Shown one piece after another: positions 8,034-16,991 of a stretch of 57,438 bases of DNA (positions are counted from its first letter, which is position 1; each line of letters starts with the position of its first letter). The notes beneath the pieces are model-generated. The model saw only the letters and a program-made list of their open reading frames with translations, did no database searches and was not told the DNA's origin. The position numbers and the translations under genes are program-made. Origin of the DNA: Aurantiochytrium sp. KH105 (taxonomy: Eukaryota > Sar > Bigyra > Thraustochytrida > Thraustochytriidae); contig BGKB01000272.1 of assembly GCA_003116975.1 (NCBI GenBank), forward strand, positions 1-57,438, written 5' to 3'.

Positions 8034-9059
8034 CTAAAGGTCCCAACGATCCGTTCCCATGAGCTGGTCGAACCACGGGGTGATGGAGAGGTTATACTTG
8101 AGGGTGCGATGGTGGATCTCGTGAAACCAAGAGTTGAAGTCGTCGAACTTTTGGGTCCAGGTCGAAAGAGGCGCGAGAAAAGGCATGGTGGGCATGGGCT
8201 TGCCAGCATGCGACTCGATCTCGTGCCAAAAAATGTAGGTGCTGAGCAACGACATGTCGAACTGATCGATCGCGCCAAAGAATTTCTTGTAGCTTGCAGT
8301 GGCGAAAATGAACGGCACGTAGGCCTCAATAACGAGATCCCACCAGTCGAAATGATAGTTTGTCGTAAGCTGCGTGGCGCTGTGCTCGTGATGCGTGCGG
8401 TGGCCCACGGCGTAGACCTTTTTCGAGTGAAGGACGCGATGGCCGGCCCAAAAGAGGACGTCAACAATGACGCGAAACCACACGAGGCGCGCAAGAAAGC
8501 GCAGAGGGCGCCAGGGTCCATAAGGCTCGGGGACAGTTTTCTTTTTGAGAAAGCCATGGACCTGAAAGACGCCCAGGAGCAACTTGGCAAAGCCGTTGCA
8601 CTTCATGTAGTCGACAAAGACATCCCAGGAGGTCTGTTTGAGGCGCTTATCCGAGAAAAAGGGGACATGCGCGTACACCTTGTTAATGAGGATGGAGTTG
8701 ACGCCGACCGATCCGTCGACCAGAATGGAGTTGCCAATCACCATTCTTGCAAAGGTCACGGCGAAGGACTCGCGAGGATCCATCTCGCCAACGAGCTTGT
8801 ACTTGGCCAGCACGGCGGCCCACACGGACGCATTGGTGATGGCCCACGAGGCCACAGGGTGGTCCTGGATCTTGTCCGCGTTGGGCCTTCGCTGCGCCTT
8901 TCCACTGCGCTCGATCTCCTCCTGGCGCAGGGCCTTGACCTCGTCCGCGCTCACGAACCCGTAGGCCACCGTGGCCAGCGCGAGCCCCGCGGCCAGCTTC
9001 TGCTCGGTCGTCGTCAGGAACGGCAGGCCGCCCGCGCGCGCGCTCGTCGCCGTCGCCAT
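8034..9059 (-). CDS. Fatty acid hydroxylase / sterol desaturase superfamily, paralogue 3
   Basis: This 341-residue member is the most diverged of the three. The histidine boxes are intact: HRVLH about 207-211, HRTHH about 220-224, HEIESH about 279-284 and HEIHH about 313-317. It keeps PFFSDKR, GPWRPLRF, TTNYHFDWWDLVIEA and a C-terminal GTDRWDL. The middle region (residues 90-180) and the N-terminus differ strongly from the other two, including a VGVNSILINK segment in place of the WH-containing helix. All ligands are present, so it should be an active membrane oxygenase, possibly with a different substrate. It is divergent from the serine hydrolase gene, with about 640 bp between the two starts. 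Confidence 0.9.
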   Translation of the reverse strand: MATATSARAGGLPFLTTTEQKLAAGLALATVAYGFVSADEVKALRQEEIERSGKAQRRPNADKIQDHPVASWAITNASVWAAVLAKYKLVGEMDPRESFAVTFARMVIGNSILVDGSVGVNSILINKVYAHVPFFSDKRLKQTSWDVFVDYMKCNGFAKLLLGVFQVHGFLKKKTVPEPYGPWRPLRFLARLVWFRVIVDVLFWAGHRVLHSKKVYAVGHRTHHEHSATQLTTNYHFDWWDLVIEAYVPFIFATASYKKFFGAIDQFDMSLLSTYIFWHEIESHAGKPMPTMPFLAPLSTWTQKFDDFNSWFHEIHHRTLKYNLSITPWFDQLMGTDRWDL

Positions 9060-9699
9060 GGCGCGTGTTTCTGCTCCTCGCGTGCGTCCACGCTGCGACG
9101 CTCCCGGCCTCTTGGTCCTGCTACGGCGCGCGCGAAGTGGTTCTGCTTCTGCGGCCCGCCACGTGTTTCTGCATCGCCCAGTCCGAACCCGACCGAGCTC
9201 GTCGCCGCTGGGGGTCCTCGCTCGCCGAGCCGGAAATCAATGAATGACCTGCAGGCGCAAGATCCGGCAGTCGGACTCGGCAATGCAGCGCGGCGCGAGC
9301 ACGGACGACGCCCTGGACGACGCTCGCGCACTTTTATGTCCCCCGCGCGGACGCACACGGCCGCTTGCAAGGCCCCGCGTGGGTGGGCTGGGACGAGGAG
9401 GAGATTATGGAGGAGCCCGGAGTTGCGACCGGGCCGGGCCAGAAAGGTCGCCAAGGACACCCGCCCGGGCGGTACGCCAGGTTTACCCCCGGAGATGCGC
9501 GGACGGCGCGGTAAAAAAGCGGGGTGTGCGCCGAGAGCGGCTTGGGAGCTGCGCAGAGAATCGGAATGGGCGCGAGGTAGTACCCCTTGGCGGGGGAGCA
9601 GCTGCTGCTGCAGATCGCGAACGGGCAGGAGGCTGGCGGGCTGGACGGAACGGAGGTGCGCGGGGAGAGCGGGGAAAGAGCAAGGGAGAGAAAAGGAGA
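9060..9699. other. Divergent promoter region, GC-rich
   Basis: This separates hydroxylase paralogue 3 (-) from the serine hydrolase (+) and must hold both promoters and 5' leaders. The hydrolase frame stays open upstream to 9244, but that translation is Arg/Gly/Ala-rich and does not resemble the beta-lactamase fold, so I treat it as leader. No clear TATA box is visible. Confidence 0.45.
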
Positions 9700-11022
9700 A
9701 TGCACGACTACACGGGCGCCGACGTGGGCCTGCCGTGGGCGGAGCGCGCGGAGACCGTGGGCATCTCGTCGCCGGCGCTAGCGAGACTCGATGCCTTCTT
9801 GGAGCATACCGTGGACGAGGCCGTGGGGCACAACTTCCCCATGGCAGGAGCGCTTATTGCGAGACATGGCAAGGTCGTGTACTACAAGGGCAAGGGAGAG
9901 GCTCTGACGGAAAAAGGAACGCCCTTGGAGCACGACAGCATTTTTCGCATCTATTCCATGACGAAACCCATTACCTCGCTGGCCCTGCTCATGCTCCTCG
10001 AAGAGGGCAAGCTCACTCTCGACCAGCCCGCGTACTTGTACCTGGGTCCCAAGTGGAAGAAGGACAACATGCGCGTCTTGTACAAGGCTGGCGCAGAGAC
10101 TGTCCCCTGTGAGCGCAGCATCACGGTTCGCCACCTCTTTACCCACATGGCCGGCCTCTCGTACGGCTTTGAGGGCCTCGTCCCGGAGAACCCAGTGGAT
10201 CCGCTATACCAGGCGTCTGCACGCAAGGCCATCAAAAAGAACGAGAATCTCGAGGAGCTCTGCGACCGCATCGCCGATCTGCCCCTTTGCTGCCAGCCGG
10301 GTGAGGCCTGGAACTACAGTTTGGCCACGGATGTGCTCGGTCGCATTGTCGAGGTGATTTCGGGGCAGTCTTTGGCCGACTTTTTCCAGGAGCGCATTTT
10401 TGGCCCGCTCGACATGCGCGACACGGCCTTTCAGCTCGACGAGACAAAGTACGCCCGACTCGTGAGCCTGCATCTGGAGCAGCCCGACACCTCCAAGGTG
10501 GACATGACCCACTTGCATGTCAAGCACGGCGAGTACACGAACCGCAAGCGGATGTACTCTGGTGGCGGTGGCCTCGTGTCGACATTCCGAGACTATGCGC
10601 GCTTTGCGCAGTTCTGCCTCAATCAGGGAGAGCTCGATGGGAAGCGTCTTTTGGGCCGCAAGACCTTTGAGCTTGCGGTACGCAACCACTTGCCGGCCAA
10701 CAAGGACATTACGCAGCTGAGCACGCCGAGCTGCTCCGACTACGCTTACCCGGGTCTTGGCTTTGGTCTTGGATTTGCTGTACAAATGAATCCGGCCCTG
10801 AGTTCGACGCAGACCACAGAGGGGCAATTCTATTGGTCCGGCGCCGCCAGCACGACCTTCTTTTGCGATCCCAAAGAGGACATGTTTGCCATGTTTTTCA
10901 CCCAGGTCTTTGGTCGTGATGACGTCAAGATGCCTCTGCACACCTATTTTCGCAATATTGTCTACGGCACACTCATTGATTCCACCAAGCCCTCCTCGGC
11001 CGTGTCGGCAAGCCGTCTCTAA
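9700..11022 (+). CDS. Beta-lactamase-related serine hydrolase with peroxisomal C-terminus
   Basis: The 440-residue product belongs to the class-C beta-lactamase/EstB/LACTB-type family. SMTK at 86-89 provides the nucleophilic serine and lysine (S86, K89). YSL at 206-208 is the second motif, in the form seen in esterases of this family. WSGAAST near residues 379-385 replaces the KTG loop. The natural reaction is likely hydrolysis of an ester, amide or peptide rather than antibiotic resistance. The protein ends in Ser-Arg-Leu, a good type-1 peroxisomal targeting signal. The start was chosen at MHDYTG because the family fold begins right after it, although the frame is open for 152 codons upstream. 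AAATAAATT shortly after the stop may act in polyadenylation. Confidence 0.88.
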   Translation: MHDYTGADVGLPWAERAETVGISSPALARLDAFLEHTVDEAVGHNFPMAGALIARHGKVVYYKGKGEALTEKGTPLEHDSIFRIYSMTKPITSLALLMLLEEGKLTLDQPAYLYLGPKWKKDNMRVLYKAGAETVPCERSITVRHLFTHMAGLSYGFEGLVPENPVDPLYQASARKAIKKNENLEELCDRIADLPLCCQPGEAWNYSLATDVLGRIVEVISGQSLADFFQERIFGPLDMRDTAFQLDETKYARLVSLHLEQPDTSKVDMTHLHVKHGEYTNRKRMYSGGGGLVSTFRDYARFAQFCLNQGELDGKRLLGRKTFELAVRNHLPANKDITQLSTPSCSDYAYPGLGFGLGFAVQMNPALSSTQTTEGQFYWSGAASTTFFCDPKEDMFAMFFTQVFGRDDVKMPLHTYFRNIVYGTLIDSTKPSSAVSASRL

Positions 11023-11287
11023 GAAAAGAAATAAATTCTTGGCATCAAGGTTTTTTCGAAGCTATCGGAGCAATGTCCTATTTTCTTATCAATTTTCCTT
11101 ATTCTATTCTCCTCAAACGATCTTCCCCGCAAGCAACCAAGCAAGCAACCCAGCAAGTAGTTGACGAAGATTTTCCTGTCGAAACCAGACTCGCAATGCA
11201 TAGAACAGAAACAAAGATTGAATTATTTGTCAAACCAGGGTGGAAGATGGAGTAGTAAGTAGCCTACTTGACAGTAAGTACTTGAGA

Positions 11288-11503
11288 TTAACGAGAGATG
11301 ACCTGCTCTTCGGGCGCGCCATGATGCTTGGGCGCGAGGTGCTTGGGCTCCCAGCAGAACATGGTGTAAAAGCAGCCGAGAAAGCAGGCGAGGATCATGT
11401 CGCAGTTGCAGCAGCCCTCATTGAAGTACACTGCACATGGCGGGCAGCACAATTTGCAGCAGCAGCTCGGTGGCGACTTGTAGTCCTCAATCTGGTTCGT
11501 CAT
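11288..11503 (-). CDS. Pmp3/UPF0057-like small Cys-rich membrane protein
   Basis: This 71-residue product has 13 cysteines. The core PPCAVYFNEGCCNCDMILAC, followed by FLGCFYTMF, matches the Pmp3 proteolipid pattern, in which PP-x-AVF precedes a Gly-Cys and an Asp and then a hydrophobic helix with LG. Pmp3 proteins are small plasma-membrane proteins linked to salt and cold stress and membrane potential. A CCC cluster precedes the core at residues 14-16, and the charged tail ends in EEQVISR. Many hydrophobic positions of typical Pmp3 are cysteine here. The ATG at 11501-11503 is the only sensible start. It could instead be a lineage-specific Cys-rich membrane protein. Confidence 0.65.
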   Translation of the reverse strand: MTNQIEDYKSPPSCCCKLCCPPCAVYFNEGCCNCDMILACFLGCFYTMFCWEPKHLAPKHHGAPEEQVISR

Positions 11504-12563
11504 TGTCTTGCTTGTGTGGCTCTCTCTCCGTGACAGTCACGTGATTGATGGCTAGTGTTATGGGTCTGCTGTCGCTTTCCTCGCTCACAAGGCGACTTGA
11601 CCCGTGTCGTTCCCCAAGGCTGATTGGATGCATGCCTGGCTGGCCGTAGCTGGCTGGCTGGGTGCGTCTACTGCTAGCTGCCCTTTTACGCCAACCGGGA
11701 TTCGCGGCTGTCGTGTCGCATTCCAGTGTGGCTCAGCGCGTACTGCTTCGTGCGCAGATCGACCTCCAGCCGCACAGCGGCGCGTGCAGCCCCTGGGGAC
11801 GACACCACCCCTGTGTCCGCTGTGGAAGGAAGACTCCCCCTGGGCTAACTTTCAAGGAGGGGGGAAGAGGGGCGGTTCGGACCCAAAGATTGAAAGTACA
11901 CGCGGGGTTGGAGCGGCGGCAGGCAATCCGCCCATCCGACCAGCCCGAGAGAGAGACTGCATGCGACGCGCGCGCTGGGTCTCGCGGCGGCTGCAAACGG
12001 TGGTTTATTATCGGCGCTGGAGACGCATCGACGGCGACCGATGCGACCTGATCCGACTCGTCTCGTCAGATGTAGCGTCTCGCTTGCATCTGGTGCGGAG
12101 ACGAGACAACTCGAATCCCCAGAGCTCGTGTTCGCTGAACGCGCGCAAGAACGCGCACGTGCAGGCAGCGGCGGTCACTCTGTGAACGTCAGACGCTCGT
12201 GTTATGGCATGTGCGTTCATTCTCGCGGTCGGCAGCTGCAGGCGTGACGCACGGACCCAAGCAAGGCGCTTGACCGATCGTTGGTTAGGTGGCTTTGTTC
12301 GGCGCCTTCGCCGCGGTCGTTAGTGCAGTGTGCTGTCGTTCGCTTTGCGAAAAGGAATACGCTACGGCACGTGCACGCTTCTTGCACGTGCTTGACCAAT
12401 ACATGGTGCCCCGTCTGTCTGTGGACGATTCTTGCACGTGCTCAAGATGCTGCTAGGAGCCCAGGCCTAGTTGCCGCATCGCTACCGCTGGCCACCGCTG
12501 GCAAGCAAGCGAGCGAGCAAGCAAGACAAAACACGCGAAAAGACATCGGTTGTGGTTAAAATT
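11504..12563. other. Spacer with four CACGTG boxes
   Basis: About 1.06 kb separate the Pmp3-like gene start from the kinesin stop. CACGTG occurs at 12156-12161, 12368-12373, 12385-12390 and 12435-12440; the last two sit in the same longer context TTCTTGCACGTGCT. A partial inverted repeat (TCTCGTC and CAGATG with CATCTG and GACGAGA) lies around 12060-12110. The ORFs in this stretch are Arg/Ser/Cys-rich and I do not regard them as genes. Confidence 0.45.
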
Positions 12564-15500
12564 CTAAGACAGTCCTGGAGGCGTGGGCAGGGGCCGGCGC
12601 GCGGCGCGCTGCGCCGAAGACGATGGCGAGTGAATATGGTGCATAGCGGTCTCCTGCTGCTGGAGGAACTGCGGAGACTCGGAGCGTGTGGCGGGCAAAG
12701 ATCCCGTGCGCGGCCGCGCGGCACCGCCATGATATTGCTGACGCTGCTGGTAAGAGGGCATGCCTTCTGCCTTTGCGCGGCTGGGCGTCATCGTGCGCTG
12801 GCGGTTCATAAAGGTGCTGTGGTCGCCAAGCTTCTGGCCAGGAAGCTTCTTTTGGTGCGAATTCTTGCCGTCGTGAGGAGTGCCAAAGATGCGCACATTG
12901 TCAATAACGTGCTCCAGCTCGAGCTGTTTCTGCTGCGTAATGCGCTTTGCGTTCTTGACCGCACGCTTCATTTCGCTGAGCTCGCGCTGCTGGTCCGCAA
13001 TGCGCTGCAAGTCTTCGGTGCGCGACTCGCGCGCCTGGAAGCGAGCGTGCAACTGGGCATACTTTTGCCGCAAGCGATCCATGTGCTTCTCGACGGCCCG
13101 CCGTGCCGCGTGATGCGCCACCCTTGCACGCAAGAGTTCAATCTGGGCTTGCTGCACAGATTCACGGCGCTCCGAGGCCTGCGCCTTTTCGGCGGCGACA
13201 AGTTCCTGGACGCTCTGCTCGATTTGCTCTCGCAGCTGAGCGACTTCCTTGGCATGCACCTCACGCTCGCGCTGCAACGCCGAGGCCATTTCCTCTGCAA
13301 ACTGGGCGTGCAAACGCGCGATTTCGTCGGCGTGTGCATCGGCCTGGTCCGTCAAGTCTGTTTGGACGTTTTCGAGCTTTTCATGCATTTTGTCGTGCTC
13401 CTGGCGCGCGCGCAGCTCGAGTGCCTGCATCGCTTCAGCGGCATGCCGAGCTTGCTTTTCTGCGTCCGCGGCACTCTGACGGCGGATTTTGGTCACGTTC
13501 TCTTCATGCTCGGTCCTCAGGGTTGCCACCTCGCCCAGGTACCGCTCTTGCGTCTCCTGGAGTAGACGCTGATTCTCTTGGAGACGCTGCGCCGTGCTGG
13601 CAAGCTCTTGAGAGAGCTGCGCCTTTTCTGCTTCGAGTCCAGTCCGTAGCGTCGTCTCGTGCGCCAAGCCGGACTTGAGCGTGGCCTGGTCACCCTCGAG
13701 CTGGGCCACTTGGCCGTCGAGAGCATTACGCTCGGACTGGGCCTCTTCGAGACGATGCAAAAGGTCAGCTTCTTTGGCCTTAAATGCCTCCAGCTCGCCG
13801 CGGAGGACCTGCGCCTCGGCCTGCACAGTACTGAGCGCCACGACCTTTTCCTGTTCGTTGCTTAGCATATTGGACACCGACTCCATACGAACATTGATGC
13901 TGCGCAGGTTCGCCTGCAGCGATTGTTTCTCACTCGAGATTTGGTCCAGGTTCGCCTGCAGCGCTGCCGCCTTGGTTCGTTCTTCGGCAATGGCAGTCTG
14001 CAGAGCTTGTGTTTCGGCTTTTCGCGCAGCTGTCTCGCGAGCCAATTGGCCCTCGAGGTTTGCGCATTCGCTTCGACTCTCTTGCAGCGCCCGCGTCGCT
14101 TCTGCCTCCGACGACCGCAGATCCGCCTCGAGGGCGGCAAGACGCGCCTGGACCTCCTGCTTGGCCTTTTGTTCATCGGCATGGCGCTGCGTGAGCCGCT
14201 GCAAGGCTTGTTTTGTCGTTTCTACTTCGCGCTCAGCCTGAAGAACCTTGGCTTGGAGGGACTGCTGAGCGCGCTCAGACTTTTCGAGCGCGACCGAATT
14301 TTGCTTGACGGTCTTGGCGAGCTCCTCCTTGAGCGCGTCAATCTGCGAAAGCTGCCTCTTTTTCAGCTTTTCCGCCTCGACAATACTGCGATCCCGCGCC
14401 TGGAGTTCGTCACTCATCTTGTTCATTTCCTTTTCCATGTTGGCGGCACGTCGTTCCTGCTCTTCGACTTTGGCGCGCGCATCCGCAAGGGCCTGCTCAC
14501 TCTCCTTGAATGTCTTGAGCATTTCGTCGTCCACGTAATTTGCGCCTGACTCGTCGTCCATGTCAGCTGCCAATCGGGCTGCGTCGATCTCCACAAAAGT
14601 CTCGTTCACCGTCGCATTCACCTCGACGCACATGGCACGCGAGGCAAACTCTAGCGTCGAAAGCGTCTCGCTCGTGCTGTTCTCCGAGGGAGAAATGCAT
14701 ACAAGAAGCGCTGTCTTGCAGTTTCCGCCAACTGAGCCTTCGAGGATGCGCGTCAGTTTGGAATCGCGGAACGGCACGTGCTTGCGCTTGTCCGCGAGGG
14801 CCTGAATGACGTTGCCCAGAGCCAAGAGACTGCCATTAATGTTGGTAGCCTCCTTAAAGTTTGACCCGGTCACGCCACTACGCTTGACGCGCTCGCTGCC
14901 GGCAAGGTCGACCACGCTGAGCTGGCCACAAGTAGCCTGCATGCGGGTGGCTCCCTTTGCGCCTTCTGCACTAGCGCCAGCGCCCTGCTGGGCTCGCCGC
15001 CGTCGCACAATGCGGATCTGGAACACGGCATGAGAGCGACTCGAGGACTTGTTCATTTTGGTCTCGGCATAGTGAATCTGTGAGCGTGCCCGCTTAAAGA
15101 TCTCGAGCATCGATGCGGGTGACTTGCACTCGGTCCACGTCAGTTCCGGGATATCGCCTCCTTTGTTGATGCTTAGGTTCTGGCCGCCGCCGCGACGGTG
15201 ATCGCTGTGAAGAAGGTCGTCGACCTGCTCATTGTACACTTGAAAACCAGCTGCCTGAATTTGGTACACGTTGGCCTTGTCCATGGCTGCGCGTGCAAAG
15301 AGGGTCGCCACGAGACGCGGCAGGATGCCCACATCCTCCATGTTGGTCACCTCGGTATTAAGCAAAGAGTGCGTCTTGCCAGAGCCCGTCTGGCCGTACG
15401 CAAAGATGCAGCCATTAAAGCCCTTCATGACTTCGACAAGGACAGGAAGACCCACACGTTGAAAGACCTCTTTTTGGCTTGCGTCTTCGGCAAATGCGCC

Positions 15501-15713
15501 ATCGAGCTGAAAGGAGCGTTCTTTGCGATCAATTTGGACCTCCTTGGTCTCTTTCAATACGCTCAGGGCGTCAGGCGTCGATCGCACAATCACCTTTTCC
15601 GAGCTTGACTCCATCTCTACGGCAGGGAGGTCTCCGGTCTCACGCTCTAGCATTGGTCGCGTCCTCGCAAAGACGAGGACGCGCCCTGCAGTGGCCGCAT
15701 TATTATTCACCAT
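12564..15713 (-). CDS. Kinesin with N-terminal motor and long coiled coil
   Basis: The product is 1049 residues from the ATG at 15711-15713 (MVNNNAATAG). The motor occupies residues 8-365: P-loop GQTGSGKT at 107-114, switch I SSRSH at 224-228, switch II DLAGSE at 269-274, and HVPFRDSKLTRIL at 312-324. It hydrolyses ATP to move along microtubules. From about 410 to 950 the sequence is an almost unbroken heptad-rich coiled coil (Glu/Gln/Ala/Leu), so it should dimerise. The last 100 residues are basic and Pro/Gln/Ser-rich, a plausible cargo or regulatory tail. The frame continues 32 codons upstream with basic sequence that does not belong to the motor. The N-terminal motor suggests plus-end movement; I cannot place it in a numbered kinesin family. 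Confidence 0.95.
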   Translation of the reverse strand: MVNNNAATAGRVLVFARTRPMLERETGDLPAVEMESSSEKVIVRSTPDALSVLKETKEVQIDRKERSFQLDGAFAEDASQKEVFQRVGLPVLVEVMKGFNGCIFAYGQTGSGKTHSLLNTEVTNMEDVGILPRLVATLFARAAMDKANVYQIQAAGFQVYNEQVDDLLHSDHRRGGGQNLSINKGGDIPELTWTECKSPASMLEIFKRARSQIHYAETKMNKSSSRSHAVFQIRIVRRRRAQQGAGASAEGAKGATRMQATCGQLSVVDLAGSERVKRSGVTGSNFKEATNINGSLLALGNVIQALADKRKHVPFRDSKLTRILEGSVGGNCKTALLVCISPSENSTSETLSTLEFASRAMCVEVNATVNETFVEIDAARLAADMDDESGANYVDDEMLKTFKESEQALADARAKVEEQERRAANMEKEMNKMSDELQARDRSIVEAEKLKKRQLSQIDALKEELAKTVKQNSVALEKSERAQQSLQAKVLQAEREVETTKQALQRLTQRHADEQKAKQEVQARLAALEADLRSSEAEATRALQESRSECANLEGQLARETAARKAETQALQTAIAEERTKAAALQANLDQISSEKQSLQANLRSINVRMESVSNMLSNEQEKVVALSTVQAEAQVLRGELEAFKAKEADLLHRLEEAQSERNALDGQVAQLEGDQATLKSGLAHETTLRTGLEAEKAQLSQELASTAQRLQENQRLLQETQERYLGEVATLRTEHEENVTKIRRQSAADAEKQARHAAEAMQALELRARQEHDKMHEKLENVQTDLTDQADAHADEIARLHAQFAEEMASALQREREVHAKEVAQLREQIEQSVQELVAAEKAQASERRESVQQAQIELLRARVAHHAARRAVEKHMDRLRQKYAQLHARFQARESRTEDLQRIADQQRELSEMKRAVKNAKRITQQKQLELEHVIDNVRIFGTPHDGKNSHQKKLPGQKLGDHSTFMNRQRTMTPSRAKAEGMPSYQQRQQYHGGAARPRTGSLPATRSESPQFLQQQETAMHHIHSPSSSAQRAARRPLPTPPGLS

Positions 15714-16991
15714 GGTGAGTACTGCTTTAGCCTCTTTACTCCTTGTGCGTCGCTCACGTACGTACGCACGCACGCGAAAGTTTTTGCCGCGGGTGTCGCT
15801 GCAGCTCACGGCTCAGCGACGCCTCAACCTGACGCGACACGGCCCGGCGCGGCACGGCACGGCACGACCACGCTCGCGCTCGCGCGAGCGGATGCAACGC
15901 TCTCAAGTAGTGTTTTGTCTTGCCTCTATCGTCACTTGCTTGCTTGCTTGCTCGCTTGCTTACTGGGTGCTGCAATGCTTGGCCGAGTGCACACCCGCTA
16001 AAACTGGTGTCGTCGTTGGCGCTCAAACGTGTGCGTCTCAACGATCGATAAGGTCACGAGCCTTGTCTTGACCCTATATCAACTAGGTAACGCAAGTTTC
16101 CTCGTGCCCTCCACACGGTCGTAGACAATCAAGCAAGCAAGAGAAGCAATAGATTGCGAAGCGTACGAAAAGCCAAGCGCACCCGTTGGGAGCATGCGCA
16201 AGGCTCTCTCCAAAATTCGCCAAGCAGACAACCGAACCAAACAGACAACAAGCAACCGCACAATCACTGCTCGCCACTCCGCCAACCGTGCGAACGCGAC
16301 CATCATCCATCTCTCTCGGCCCCAGGGAGCCTCAGCGGATTCGGACGCAACAGAGCCTAGCTCTGAGAGCGCTCAACGGCTACCGAGTTGCGCAGTCGAC
16401 GTCCTGCGCGCGTTCCCACCGAGCTCGCCGCGTTCCCGCGGAGGGCCCAACGGGGGTGTGCACGCTGTCCGGCCGGCCAAGTCGGCCAGGTCAAGAAAGA
16501 TTGATCGAAGAGCCGCTCGCAGTCGCAGTCGCGCACGGTCTCGAGGCGCGGAGGGGACGCGGAGGCGGGGGCGGGAGCGAGCGCACGGAGCCCGGCCTGC
16601 AGGGCCGCGAGCGACGACCCCGCGCTCGCAGGCGCGCGCTGTTTCGGTCGCGCGAAATCGGAAAAAAAAAACGCCGCGTGCACCGGGACGGGCTCACGAG
16701 ACCTCTTCGTTTCGCGAGCGTCCGGCCCCAAGGGCGTGAGCGGCGCAGGCCTTTCGCCGTAGGAGAAGGCGAGGGCTTGGCATCTAGGAGAGAGCGGAAT
16801 CGTACTTTTCTTAAAGCTGAGAGCTCGCGACAAGAACGACCACGCGTCCGCGAGGCGGCCCCGGAAAAGGCCTCCGTGCGCGGAAACCAAGCCGGAGCCA
16901 CCCCAAACCCCGCACCGCGCCAGAAAAGGTATCAAGGAGGGCAGACGAGGTGATCTGCGACGAGCAACACCAAGCTTCGGTGCAGACCAAC
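15714..16991. other. Divergent spacer between kinesin and hydroxylase-propeller gene
   Basis: This holds both 5' flanks. Stretches of GCTTGCTT/GCAAGCAA repeats occur at about 15930-15965 and 16125-16140. The half nearer the + gene is very GC-rich and gives long chance ORFs on both strands with Arg/Ala/Pro bias. I see no convincing gene. Confidence 0.5.

Noticed and set aside
7941..10112. 723-residue + strand ORF crossing paralogue 3 and the serine hydrolase
   Set aside because: It runs antisense to paralogue 3 and out of frame with the hydrolase. Its translation is a codon-bias shadow and has no domain.
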